Source: Acidobacteriota bacterium
GTDB lineage: Bacteria; Acidobacteriota; Terriglobia; Terriglobales; Acidobacteriaceae
Reading direction: 5' to 3'
DNA length: 64,000 nt
Assembly: GCA_019244045.1 (NCBI GenBank)
Contig: JAFATF010000578.1
Span: 1 to 64,000, forward strand
Every line of letters starts with the position of its first letter. Position 1 is the stretch's first letter. The position numbers and the translations under genes were made by a program. Positions 18,654 through 27,647 of the stretch are shown one piece after another. Below the pieces are notes generated by a model, which saw nothing but the letters and a program-made list of their open reading frames with translations, searched no databases and had not been told where the DNA came from.

Positions 18654-21491
18654 TTGGCGCGCGCAGCCTTGGTCTTGTCCTTGTCCGCGTCCGTATGGCT
18701 CATTGTTTCAGGGACAGCGCAAGTTAAGGACATTGCGGAATCTGGGTCGGTTGAGGCGATCGCGGCGGCGACAACGAGTTCCCGGTTCGTTTCACCATGG
18801 GTTTCCTACATTCCGCAGTCGAGCACGGTTCCATCTCCTGAAAAGTTCTTCGGCCGCATTATGGGTGCTCCCGGCGAATTGGCAGGAACCGAGAAAAGCT
18901 ATGCTTACGCGCGGACCCTGGCCGCAGCCACTCCGCGGGTTCGCGTCTTCACGATTGGACGTAGCGAAGAAGGTCGTGACATTGTGATGCTGGCGATTGC
19001 CGATGAGGCCGGTATCCGCGATCTCGACCGGCTCAAGGCGGCCACCGCGGCTTTGGCCGATCCGCGGCACACCGATCGGGCAACGGCCGGCAAAATCATT
19101 CAAGGCGGGCGGCCTATTTATTACTTCAACGCTGCGTTGCATTCCGATGAGACCGGATCAACTGAAGCGGTTCTCGAACTGGCATACCGCCTGGCCGTTT
19201 CCGACGAACCTATGATTCAGCGCATCCGCAAACAATTGGTGGTGCTGATCAATCCTATTTCCAACCCCGATGGCCGCGACAAAATGGTGGATTGGTTCTA
19301 CCGCTACCTGAAGGGAAAAACCGATCGCGCAACGCTGCCCCGTCAATCACCGCCATACTGGTCGAAATACACCTTTGTGGATATCAATCGTGACACGCAC
19401 CAGCAGACCCATGAGACCACCAAGGCCGTGCACCGGATGTTTCATGAATGGCACCCCACGGTCGTTCACGACTTGCACGAAGGCGTCCCGCTCCTGATGA
19501 CCTGGAACGGCACCGGCCCTTATAACCCCAACATAGATCCCATTACCTACAGTGAATTTCTGGAACTCAGCTTTCACGAAGTCGAGGTGCTCACCGGCAT
19601 GGGCATGCCCGGTGTGTCCACCTGGAATTTTGGTGAGGCCTTCGCTCACCTGTATCTCGACTCGGTAGCGATGAATCACAACAGCGTAGGCCGTGGCTAT
19701 GAGACTTTCGGCAACGGTAGTGCGGAGACTGAGCGGCGCTCAGTGCCTTACTCTGACACTACCATGCAATGGTACCGACCCTTGCCCGCTCCCCGGCAGG
19801 TCACTTGGTCGGCTCGCGACAACTTGAATTATCAGGAAACGGCCGCGCTGGCGGCACTCGACGACTGCGCGGGCCGTCCGCAGGCCATGCTCCACAACTT
19901 CTACCAAAAAGGATGGGATTCCTGGCAGAAAGGCCTGGGGGAGCCGCCCTATGCTTTCCTTATTCCCCCCGACCAGGGTGACCGCATGCGGGTGGCTGAG
20001 ATGATTGAGAGGCTGATGGCTCAGCACATTGAAGTCGCGCGCGCGGAACAGTCGATGCAACTGAAGGAAGGAACTTTTCCCCTCGGCAGCTATGTGGTGC
20101 GCCTCGATCAGCCCTATCGTAATTATGCCGTTGATTTACTCACTGCGCAGCATTTTCCCAAAGGCGAAGGGGAACCGTACGATGATGTTTCCTGGGAGTT
20201 GCCTGCACATTATCATCTCCAAGTTATCCCCATTGCCGACGTATCTGTGCGCTCGGCTGCGCTGAATGGGTTGAGTGTTCCGCCGCATCCACCGGGCAGC
20301 GTAGCTGGTTCCGGCTCGGTATACTTGCTCAAAGATACCGGTCAGGAATCATTGTTGGCCGCACGCTACCGGCTTTCTGATTCTGAGCTCACGATTGCCG
20401 AGCGCGCCTTCACCCAACACGACCTTGAATTTCCGGCTGGTTCCTGGATCATTCCGGATCAACCCGGACGCCGCGACGCGCTGGTCACCTTGGCCAAAGA
20501 ATTGGGCCTCGACTTTACCGCGCTTTCCCATTCACCTGATGTCCTGCAGCACGCTGCCAAAACTCCACGCATTGGCCTTTGGGTGCCATGGGCGGATACC
20601 GATTCGATTGGCTGGATTCGCTACTCACTTGATCAACGCAAAGTCCCGTACACCTATCTTCGCGACGAAGATATTCGCGCGGGTAAGCTGAGAAACTACA
20701 TCGATGTCCTGCTCTACGGGCATGTCGATCTCGAATTGGCGGAGCAGATTGAAGGCCTGCCGAAGATCTGGTCGCCGATGGCATTCAAGAAAACACCGCA
20801 AACCCCCAGCTTTGGCACTCCTGCGGAAAGCGACAACATCACCGGCGGAATTGGCTATGAAGGTCTGGGACAGATTCAGCACTTCATCGAAGATGGGGGA
20901 CTGATGATTACGTTGGGCAGCGGAAGCATGCTCGCGCTCGAGGGGGGACTGGTACGTTTTGTGCGCCGCTCCTCGGGCGGCGTTCCCCGCAGCACGGCGG
21001 GTGGCGGTGCAGCATCAGCGGCTGCTTCTCAGGAGGCGGCGACCCGTACGCCAGGTGTTCACGTACGCGTTACCTTTGACCGGCCCAACCATCCCATCGC
21101 ATATGGATACCCCGAGCACACCTGGGTTTTTCGGCAGAACTTCCCGCTCTATGACATCCCGCGCCGCTGGTTGCGAATGGCGTACTGCACCACGTGCCTA
21201 GACGGTCCGGAGGACCGCAGCGGAATGGTCATGGAATGGGGCGATTCGGAGGGGAAACCACTGGTCATCAGTGGACAAGCATGGGGCGAGGAAAATCTGA
21301 TCGGGCGTCCTGCCATCCTCGATATGCCCATAGGCAAAGGGCACGTAGTCTCTTTTAATTTCAATCCCATGCACCGCGACCTCAATCGTGGCGACCAGAG
21401 ATTGTTATGGAATGCGATTATCAACTGGCAAGCGATCCTGGCCGGGCAGCCGACACCGGCCGCAGCCGCCCCGTCTGCTCCAGAGGAGTAA
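18654..21491 (+). CDS. Exported M14-family zinc carboxypeptidase-like protein
   Basis: 945 residues from a TTG at 18654, supported by GAGGGGGG 5 bases upstream and an immediate signal peptide. The M14 domain covers about residues 55-380. FNAALHSDETGS supplies the HxxE zinc ligands (about H163, E166), INPISNPDGRD and DINRDTHQQTHE are typical of the family, and HDLHEG carries the third ligand near residue 275. The rest (about 450-945) includes a segment that looks like a class-I amidotransferase-type fold (IGYEGLGQIQHFIEDGGLMI). Such large M14 proteins are common as exported peptidases in Acidobacteriota and Bacteroidota. It lies 72 bases after the sulfatase-like gene, so co-transcription is possible. 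A TGCTACACT element about 40 bases upstream could be an internal promoter. Confidence 0.87.
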   Translation: MARAALVLSLSASVWLIVSGTAQVKDIAESGSVEAIAAATTSSRFVSPWVSYIPQSSTVPSPEKFFGRIMGAPGELAGTEKSYAYARTLAAATPRVRVFTIGRSEEGRDIVMLAIADEAGIRDLDRLKAATAALADPRHTDRATAGKIIQGGRPIYYFNAALHSDETGSTEAVLELAYRLAVSDEPMIQRIRKQLVVLINPISNPDGRDKMVDWFYRYLKGKTDRATLPRQSPPYWSKYTFVDINRDTHQQTHETTKAVHRMFHEWHPTVVHDLHEGVPLLMTWNGTGPYNPNIDPITYSEFLELSFHEVEVLTGMGMPGVSTWNFGEAFAHLYLDSVAMNHNSVGRGYETFGNGSAETERRSVPYSDTTMQWYRPLPAPRQVTWSARDNLNYQETAALAALDDCAGRPQAMLHNFYQKGWDSWQKGLGEPPYAFLIPPDQGDRMRVAEMIERLMAQHIEVARAEQSMQLKEGTFPLGSYVVRLDQPYRNYAVDLLTAQHFPKGEGEPYDDVSWELPAHYHLQVIPIADVSVRSAALNGLSVPPHPPGSVAGSGSVYLLKDTGQESLLAARYRLSDSELTIAERAFTQHDLEFPAGSWIIPDQPGRRDALVTLAKELGLDFTALSHSPDVLQHAAKTPRIGLWVPWADTDSIGWIRYSLDQRKVPYTYLRDEDIRAGKLRNYIDVLLYGHVDLELAEQIEGLPKIWSPMAFKKTPQTPSFGTPAESDNITGGIGYEGLGQIQHFIEDGGLMITLGSGSMLALEGGLVRFVRRSSGGVPRSTAGGGAASAAASQEAATRTPGVHVRVTFDRPNHPIAYGYPEHTWVFRQNFPLYDIPRRWLRMAYCTTCLDGPEDRSGMVMEWGDSEGKPLVISGQAWGEENLIGRPAILDMPIGKGHVVSFNFNPMHRDLNRGDQRLLWNAIINWQAILAGQPTPAAAAPSAPEE

Positions 21492-21847
21492 CTACAGGAT
21501 GTGAGCCTGGTCTTGGGTCTCGCTCGCCTTCTTGCATCTATTTCGCTACGGGCACGTTATGAAAGGCGAAGGTGAACAGCTGGCCGCACGAGGCGCATGC
21601 ATGGATTGCCTTCTGAACAGGGGACATCTGGCAATTGTGCCTGATGGCAGCGCGGGGAGCGGCAGAACAAGTTGAGCGGACCGTGAGGCGTCGCATACCA
21701 TGCTTTGGTACATTGGACGCCGACTACAGCGGCGGCCTGGGCCAGGGCGCTAAGTACGCCTCCGCAGCAAACGTTGCCTCATTGTGGTCAGCGGGCTGCG
21801 GCGGGCGGGAAAGTCCGCGTAGTGCGAGCTCGCCGGGCAGGAAAACC
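21492..21847. other. Gap before the permease, possible decayed sequence
   Basis: The permease frame is open back to 21635, but the residues before 21848 are unlike any transporter N terminus. On the minus strand a small frame ends with HACASCGQLFTF, a possible leftover of a zinc-ribbon protein, too weak to call. Confidence 0.35.
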
Positions 21848-23332
21848 TTGACCCAAAAAAGCACCGCAACTCCGCTTCCCCTCGAGCCAACCAGCATCGC
21901 AGCCGACGCGACCCCGTTGCCAGGAGTAATGCGTCCTAAGCGCGTCATGGGGTTCGTCGACCTTGTGCTGTTCTATGTCGTCACCGGCATAAGCCTACGC
22001 TGGATCGCGACAGCGGCAACGGCAGGTCCCAGCGCGGTGCTTGTCTGGTTGGGGGCCTGGCTTACTTTTTATACGCCACTTGCCTTGTCAGTCATTGAGC
22101 TGTCTTCACGGTATCCGCAAGAGGGCGGCCTGTATATCTGGACGAAGCGGGCCTTCGGCGATTTTGCCGGTTTCCTCTGCGCCTGGATTTACTGGACTAG
22201 CAATCTGCCTTATTTTCCCGCCGTGCTGTATTTTGCCGGAAGCAATGCCTTGTATATCGGTGGAGAGCGCTGGAATCACCTCTCGAACCAAGCCAGCTTC
22301 TACATCATATTTTCCATTGTCATTTTGGCTGTGATCACGATGATGAATGTGGTTGGCCTCGATGTGGGGAAATGGCTTCACAATGTGGGTGCCTTAGCCA
22401 TGTGGGTGCCGGTGATCATGCTTCTTGGCATGGGATTCATCGCCTGGCACCGCTTTGGTTCCGCAACCGCTTTCAATGCCACTACGATGAAGCCCGGCAT
22501 GGGTCTTAAAGACATGATCTTCTGGTCGACACTGATCTTCGCATTCGGTGGGTGTGAGACCGCGTCTTTCTTGGCGGAGGAGGTCAAAAATACACGGCGG
22601 ACGATTCCATTCGCGCTGTTCACGGGCGGTTTGGTGGTGACCTTTTGTTACATTGTCGGAACCGTGAGCATTCTTTTGGCTTTGCCGCAAGAGCAGGTCA
22701 ACAATCTCGAGGGGCTCATGCAGGCGATCACGCGAACTGCGAGCCGGATCGGGCTTCTCTGGTTGGTTCCGCTCGCCGCGGGGTTGATTGCGCTCAGCAA
22801 TTTGGGAGCGGCCGGGGCTTACCTGGCTGCGGTTGCGCGATTGCCATTCGTGGTGGGTATCGATCGCTTCTTGCCCCCGGTGTTCGGAAAGCTGCATCCC
22901 CGCTGGGGCACGCCTTACATGGCAGTTCTGTTGCAGGGCGCTTTTGGCGTCATTTTCGTCTTTCTCGGTCAGGCTGGTACCACGGTCAAAGGTGCGTACG
23001 ATGTGCTTGTCAGTATGGGCATCATTACCTATTTTCTTCCTTATTTGTTCCTGTTCGGGGCGATGATCCGCCTGCAGAGCGAACCCGCCGGTTCCCAAGT
23101 CATTCGAGTTCCCGGCGGAAAGCTCCTTGCGCTACCGCTTGCTTTGGTTGGGCTTGCCACGACATTCCTTACCATTGCTCTTTCTTTTGTGCCGAGTCCA
23201 GCAGAAATAAATCCTGCTTTGGCGGTTGTCAAAGTCACGGGTTCGACCGTCGTCTTGCTTGTCCTAGGTGCGCTCTTATATTGGTCGGGAAGGAGACGCG
23301 CACGAGCAAACTTGGAAAACTCCCATCCCTGA
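21848..23332 (+). CDS. APC-superfamily amino acid/amine permease
   Basis: About 494 residues from a TTG at 21848. This start has AGGA about 7 bases upstream and places the first membrane segment (MGFVDLVLFYVVTGISLRWI) near the N terminus; an ATG further in is possible. The sequence has about 12 hydrophobic segments and typical APC elements: the first helix with an unwound GIS-type stretch, PQEGGLYIWTKRAFGD, and AFGGCETASFLAEEVKNTRR in helix 6. It should import an amino acid or a quaternary or other amine by cation-coupled transport. Its place before an FAD-dependent oxidoreductase, a broken amine-oxidase-type gene and a betaine-homocysteine methyltransferase-like gene suggests a methylated amine or an amino acid derivative, but this is inference. 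Confidence 0.82.
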   Translation: MTQKSTATPLPLEPTSIAADATPLPGVMRPKRVMGFVDLVLFYVVTGISLRWIATAATAGPSAVLVWLGAWLTFYTPLALSVIELSSRYPQEGGLYIWTKRAFGDFAGFLCAWIYWTSNLPYFPAVLYFAGSNALYIGGERWNHLSNQASFYIIFSIVILAVITMMNVVGLDVGKWLHNVGALAMWVPVIMLLGMGFIAWHRFGSATAFNATTMKPGMGLKDMIFWSTLIFAFGGCETASFLAEEVKNTRRTIPFALFTGGLVVTFCYIVGTVSILLALPQEQVNNLEGLMQAITRTASRIGLLWLVPLAAGLIALSNLGAAGAYLAAVARLPFVVGIDRFLPPVFGKLHPRWGTPYMAVLLQGAFGVIFVFLGQAGTTVKGAYDVLVSMGIITYFLPYLFLFGAMIRLQSEPAGSQVIRVPGGKLLALPLALVGLATTFLTIALSFVPSPAEINPALAVVKVTGSTVVLLVLGALLYWSGRRRARANLENSHP

Positions 23333-23456
23333 CTCCCGGTCAGGACAACTCTTCTTCGAGCTCCTAAAAAGGACTTCAGCTTCCCAAGAACTCACAGTAG
23401 GATGTGATCTGCTCACGCGACGGTCGCTGATAACCGGCGGTCATTTTTTATCTGTG

Positions 23457-25076
23457 ATGTCATCTGCACCGGAGTACGACGTTATTGTCATCGGCGCTGG
23501 CCACAACGGCCTCACGGCCGCAGCCTATTTGGCCGGTGCTGGACTCTCGACGCTCGTGCTGGAACGACGCGAAGTCGTGGGCGGCTGCTGTATCACCGAG
23601 GAGATTGCGCCAGGGTGTCGTGCCTCAACCGCATCGTACATTGCCAGCATGCTGCGACCGGAAGTGGTCCGCGATCTCGAGCTGGCGTCGCACGGGCTGC
23701 GGATGGTCCCCTGTGACCCGGCACTGCAGGTGGCTTTTCCTGACGGAAATGTAGTTCCCTGGTGGGCTGATCGCAACCGCGTAGTGGGGGAATTGCAAAA
23801 GTTCTCTGTGCGCGACGCCCGCACATTTCTTCGAGTGGACGAGCAGCTGAAAAAGCTGGCGCGGTATCTGCAACCTTTTTTCCTGGAGCCGCCTCCGCAG
23901 TTTTCCGGCCGCGGTTTCGAGGCTTGCTGGAATTTGTTGCAGCTGGGGAGGCGTTTTCGCGGCATTAGGGGAGATGAAATCGCGCAGCTGGTTTCGTTCT
24001 TAACGGGAAGCTTGGGCGAATTCCTTGACCGTAATTACGAATGCGAGAGAGTTAAGACCCTCTTCCTTGCCAATAATGTTTACGGAAAGCATGGCGGACC
24101 CTACGATGGGGGCAGCGCGCTAGGACTTCTTTTCCACTTGCTTAGTGGTGGGGACGACGAACTACAGGGTTTTTATGGACACGTGATCGGCGGGATGGGC
24201 AGCATCACGCAGGCACTGGCGGCGGCGGGGCGCAAGAGAGGAGTCGAGATCCGGACTTCGGCTGCGGTCGAAAACATTGAAGTGCGCGATGGGTGCGTGC
24301 GCGGCGTGATTCTGGAGAACGGCACTCGCCTGTTGGCCCGTACGGTGCTTTCAAACGCCGATCCCAAGCGCACGTTTCTTGGGCTGGTCGATGCCCGAGA
24401 GCTGCCCGAGGACTTTCGGCACGCCGTCAAGGGCATCAAGATGAACGGCCCCTGCGCAAAAGTCAATTTCGTTTTGGCCGAAGAGCCGCGGGTTAACGGT
24501 ATGCCGGCCGATGCCAGCCCGGCGCAGCGTTCGTTATTTACCCTCGTGCCTTCGCTCGAATTTGCGGAGGGCTGTTACGACATCGCCAAATTCGGGGATA
24601 TTCCCGAGCAGTTATGGGTCGACTGCGTGGTAGCTTCCAATGTTGACGAGACGCTCGCACCCCCGGGCCGCCACATCATGACCTGCTTTGTGCAGTACGT
24701 ACCCTATTTCTTGCGCCAGGGTACATGGGAAGAGAAGCGGCCACTGCTGGGCGAACGAGTTACAAAAACCATTGCTGAATACGCGCCCAATGTGCCGGGG
24801 GCGATCATTGCCCAACAGGTCCTGACGCCCCTCGATCTTGAGCGCACGTACGGCCTGACCGAAGGAAACATTTTTCATGGCGACCTCACGCTCGAGCAGT
24901 TGTTCTTTATGCGGCCGGTGCCCGGCTGGTCGCAGTATCGTACTCCGATTGTAGGCCTGTACTTGTGTGGCGCGGGCGCTCACCCGGGAGGTGGCGTAAC
25001 CGGCGCACCCGGCCACAATGCCGCTTTTCAAGTGTTGCGCGATCTACGGCGCCGACGCCAGGAGGCGAGGGCGTGA
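23457..25076 (+). CDS. FAD-dependent oxidoreductase, phytoene-desaturase/PYROXD2-like
   Basis: 539 residues from the ATG at 23457. The frame is open back to 23268 but overlaps the permease end there. The N terminus is a textbook dinucleotide-binding motif, YDVIVIGAGHNGLTAAAYLA (GxGxxG), followed by the acidic strand end LVLERREVVGG. The C terminus has the second FAD contact, LYLCGAGAHPGGGVTGAPGHNAA, as in phytoene desaturases and human PYROXD2-like proteins. No signal peptide, so cytoplasmic. The substrate cannot be told. The permease ends 124 bases upstream, and the stop codon overlaps the GTG of the oxidase remnant, so these genes were built as one operon. Confidence 0.85.
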   Translation: MSSAPEYDVIVIGAGHNGLTAAAYLAGAGLSTLVLERREVVGGCCITEEIAPGCRASTASYIASMLRPEVVRDLELASHGLRMVPCDPALQVAFPDGNVVPWWADRNRVVGELQKFSVRDARTFLRVDEQLKKLARYLQPFFLEPPPQFSGRGFEACWNLLQLGRRFRGIRGDEIAQLVSFLTGSLGEFLDRNYECERVKTLFLANNVYGKHGGPYDGGSALGLLFHLLSGGDDELQGFYGHVIGGMGSITQALAAAGRKRGVEIRTSAAVENIEVRDGCVRGVILENGTRLLARTVLSNADPKRTFLGLVDARELPEDFRHAVKGIKMNGPCAKVNFVLAEEPRVNGMPADASPAQRSLFTLVPSLEFAEGCYDIAKFGDIPEQLWVDCVVASNVDETLAPPGRHIMTCFVQYVPYFLRQGTWEEKRPLLGERVTKTIAEYAPNVPGAIIAQQVLTPLDLERTYGLTEGNIFHGDLTLEQLFFMRPVPGWSQYRTPIVGLYLCGAGAHPGGGVTGAPGHNAAFQVLRDLRRRRQEARA

Positions 25077-25440
25077 GAGACCGAAGTGCCGCCAGGATCA
25101 TCGTCGGTGCCGAGTGCATAGGCAGCCCGATTGTTTATCATCTGCGAAGCCAAGCCAAAGCATCATTTTGGACCAGGACCACGTCGGGCGCCCGCCAATG
25201 CTCTTTCGCCTTCGTCCGCGTGCAGTATACGTTCCAGGTGACCTGCAAGGGGACAATCGACAGCGGCTTCGTAACCCGGTGAGCTGGACGGCAGCGGGCA
25301 ACCGGCGGGGGGTTTTGAGGTTTCAGGTTTGCTTAGCTGGCTCGAGCTACGGAGCTCGATTTGATCGCGGTGAATGTCGAGATGCAGCGCCGGTGCCGGC
25401 GTGCAGGTCGAGCTAATCCCAGGCAAGGAGTTATAGGAGC
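25073..25440 (+). pseudogene. Frameshifted remnant of a DAO-type FAD oxidoreductase (sarcosine/dimethylglycine oxidase class)
   Basis: A GTG at 25073 overlaps the previous stop codon (GTGA) and has AGGAGG 7 bases upstream, so translation could still start. The first frame reads RIIVGAECIGSPIVYHL, matching the DAO N terminus IVGAGIVGSSIAYHL except that one glycine of GxGxxG is Glu, and it stops at 25282. The next conserved element appears in another frame (SIILDQDHVG, equal to the end of the Rossmann unit), and GVQVELIPGKEL, a typical later element, appears near 25400, again after a frame change. At least two frameshifts, a lost motif residue and a large deletion before the next gene show decay. 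Known enzymes of this class demethylate glycine betaine breakdown products, which fits the neighbouring methyltransferase. Confidence 0.65.
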
Positions 25441-25491
25441 TTAAGCGGCCAAGGCCAGCCGATCAGCGCCGCATTCGAATAGGAGACAGCA

Positions 25492-26520
25492 ATGAAGAAA
25501 GGCATTCTCGAAAAACTGAAGGAGGGGCCGGTATTGGGCGACGGTGGCTATTTGCTGGAACTTGAAAAACGGGGCTGGGTGCGCGCGGGCCCCTTCACTC
25601 CTGAAGTCGCGCTCACGAACCCGGAAGCGCTGCGGCAGCTGCACAGTGAGTTTCGCGCAGCGGGAGCCGAAGTGCTGCAGGCGCTCACCTTCTACGCCAG
25701 TCGCGACAAGCTTGCAACCGTCGGTCTTCAGGACCGTCTGGGCGATCTGAACCGGGCCGCGGTGCGGATTGCCAAGCAGGTCGCCGGCGAATCATGCCTG
25801 GTCGCCGGTAATCTGAGTCTTACCTGGATGTATGAACCCGAGAGTGATGCCGCCAAAGACCGTGTACGCGCGACGTTTAATGAACAGTTGTCGATTCAGG
25901 TCGGTGAAGGAGTGGACTTTGTTATCGGCGAGACTTTCTCGTGGCTGGGAGAAGCCCTGATCGCCGTTGAGTGTGCTAAGAAAACTGGTCTGCCCGTGAT
26001 GGTCACAATCTGTTTTGAGAATAAGAACGTTACGGCGGAAGGGAAGAGTGCGGCGGACGCGGCCAGGGCACTGGTGGATGCCGGCGCGGACATTGTGGGA
26101 ATGAATTGCCTACGGCCGCCCGAGCACATGCTGAAGCATGTTGAAGACATGCGTAAAGCGGTGCCCAACGCTTTTCTGGCTGCACAGCCCGTGGCTTACC
26201 ACACACCGGCGGACAAACCCGACTTCACCAGTCTTCCCCAATTTCCTTTTGAGCTCGACAATTTGCAGCTAAGTCGCAAGCAAATGGCCGAATACGCACG
26301 AGCGGCCCGACAGATCGGTGTTGACTACGTCGGCGCTTGCTGCGGAGCCGTGGCCACGCACATCCGCGAGATGGCACGCGTCCTTGAAAAGCTACCGGCC
26401 GAACAACGCCCCTGGACACTCAACTACGAAAAGCCAATGTCGGCTTACGAATATTACGATCACGACCCGACGGCAGTTGGCCCCGCCAGCGTAAGGCGAA
26501 AACAGCCAATCGAGGGCTAG
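25492..26520 (+). CDS. Betaine-homocysteine S-methyltransferase-like enzyme
   Basis: 342 residues, start ATG at 25492 with GGAG about 6 bases upstream. The homocysteine S-methyltransferase domain fills the protein: DGGYLLELEKRGW at the N terminus, AEVLQALTFYAS, and the three zinc cysteines in GMNC (C206) and GACCG (C283, C284). These are the ligands used by BHMT and by the homocysteine domain of MetH. Length and the C-terminal NYEKPMSAYEYYDHDP segment favour the BHMT branch. It would transfer a methyl group from betaine or a similar donor to homocysteine and make methionine in the cytoplasm. The upstream gene, now broken, resembles enzymes that would oxidise the dimethylglycine by-product. 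The true methyl donor is not shown by the sequence. Confidence 0.87.
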   Translation: MKKGILEKLKEGPVLGDGGYLLELEKRGWVRAGPFTPEVALTNPEALRQLHSEFRAAGAEVLQALTFYASRDKLATVGLQDRLGDLNRAAVRIAKQVAGESCLVAGNLSLTWMYEPESDAAKDRVRATFNEQLSIQVGEGVDFVIGETFSWLGEALIAVECAKKTGLPVMVTICFENKNVTAEGKSAADAARALVDAGADIVGMNCLRPPEHMLKHVEDMRKAVPNAFLAAQPVAYHTPADKPDFTSLPQFPFELDNLQLSRKQMAEYARAARQIGVDYVGACCGAVATHIREMARVLEKLPAEQRPWTLNYEKPMSAYEYYDHDPTAVGPASVRRKQPIEG

Positions 26521-27074
26521 AGCAAGCGACGACCAGAAGATCGGACCGTATCATTAACGTATCTCGGTGCACTGGTCGCGCCGCCTGATTCTGCCGGTTT
26601 GCCCGGCCATTGGCACAGACAGTCGGCCCGAGGGGTTGTCACTTGCAGTTTCCTGGCCAGACTTTCCGATCGCCGATCGCCCTGTGCATTATGGATCACC
26701 CGGCTGATTCCAAAGAACTTCGCCCCCCGCAGGCGGACAGCCGGGGAGGCCTCAAAAGATCCGCCCCGGAACTTTGGGTGAGTGATTGCTTCCAGTCATC
26801 AGAGTTCGGAGATCGAGCCACGGTTCTCCTGCTTTCCTCAAAGCGAGAGGGTGCTGTTCGGTCACACCGGGCGGGAGCACGTCAGGCCAAATTCCAATGC
26901 CGAAGAGGGGTGTAGCATTTTGGGCCGACGCACCTTAGATACTTGCCATGCAAGGTCCTTAATGGCAAAGTTGCAAGATACGATGGGTAGGAGTTCACCT
27001 TCCTACTGGCTTTGTTGTCTTCCGCCCGTCGCTGTCCGGCTTCGCATACCAACACATAAGAAGGTCGTGGATGT
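26521..27074. other. Gene-poor gap
   Basis: 554 bases with overlapping short frames on both strands and no recognised domain or structured RNA. No convincing terminator after the methyltransferase gene. Probably decayed DNA. Confidence 0.45.
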
Positions 27075-27254
27075 ATGAACAAACGCTTGATTTGGGTTGA
27101 AGACGAACACTTCTCTGGCTGGTGCTGTTCTGTCTGTCCCTGGGGGATTACCGCTCCGCGATTGGAGAGTACCGTTGCGGCACTTGCCTTCAACCGTGTT
27201 GCACAGGAGGATTTTGATAAACACGCCTGTGTTTCTGCTCTGACACAACCGTGA
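27075..27254 (+). CDS. Small Cys/His (putative zinc-binding) protein, 59 residues
   Basis: An ATG at 27075 opens a 59-codon frame ending at the TGA at 27252. The protein begins with Met-Asn-Lys-Arg and then LIWVEDEHFSGW, followed by CCSVCPWGI (C17, C18, C21), a central helix-like part with AFNRVAQEDF, and a terminal DKHAC (H50, C52). The arrangement CxxC ... HxC suggests a single zinc-ribbon-like site. The pattern (aromatic-rich start, GW-C-C-W, Phe-Asn in the middle, Phe-x-x-His-x-Cys at the end) agrees with small hypothetical proteins that I recall from Acidobacteriota, but I cannot verify this. The ribosome binding site is weak (GAAGG about 11 bases upstream). No function is known. Confidence 0.6.
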   Translation: MNKRLIWVEDEHFSGWCCSVCPWGITAPRLESTVAALAFNRVAQEDFDKHACVSALTQP

Positions 27255-27647
27255 CCCAGTTAAGGCTAGTTGTGAGCTGGTCTCCACCATCCGTGTCGGT
27301 CCGCGCTCATCAACAGCTCGTACATGAGGGTCAACATCGACAAATCGGACAAAGAATTTTGCAGGAAGAAAAAAAGCTTGATTTGTGGGCGCAACGCCGT
27401 TTGCATGCGTTAGCCGTTCATACCTCCTTCATCAATGCTGTTTTCGCTGCAAGGCAAACCGACCTGTCCACTGGCGTGCAAACCTACTAGGAGCTGGCCA
27501 CCGGCTTACGTAGGCGCCGAAGAGATTTAGATCGTTTCCCTTTGTTAGAGAAATCTCAATAATTGCCCGCATCGGCTGGGTTGTAATAGATTGTGTCAAT
27601 TCGACTGCTGTATTCGCAGCATCACACAATTCCCCTTCCACTATCAT
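27255..27647. other. Gap with one doubtful small open frame
   Basis: A GTG overlapping the stop of the small Cys/His gene opens a 79-codon plus-strand frame (27251-27490). It contains a helix-like stretch, HEGQHRQIGQRILQEEKKLD, but no family is recognised and no ribosome binding site is clear. The rest is featureless. Confidence 0.3.

Noticed and set aside
21580-21690. Minus-strand mini frame ending HACASCGQLFTF
   Set aside because: A single CxxC in a very short frame is too little to call a gene or a remnant.
27251-27490. 79-codon frame overlapping the stop of the small Cys/His gene
   Set aside because: The GTGA overlap is suggestive, but there is no family match, no clear ribosome binding site and no downstream partner. 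Kept only as a remark.
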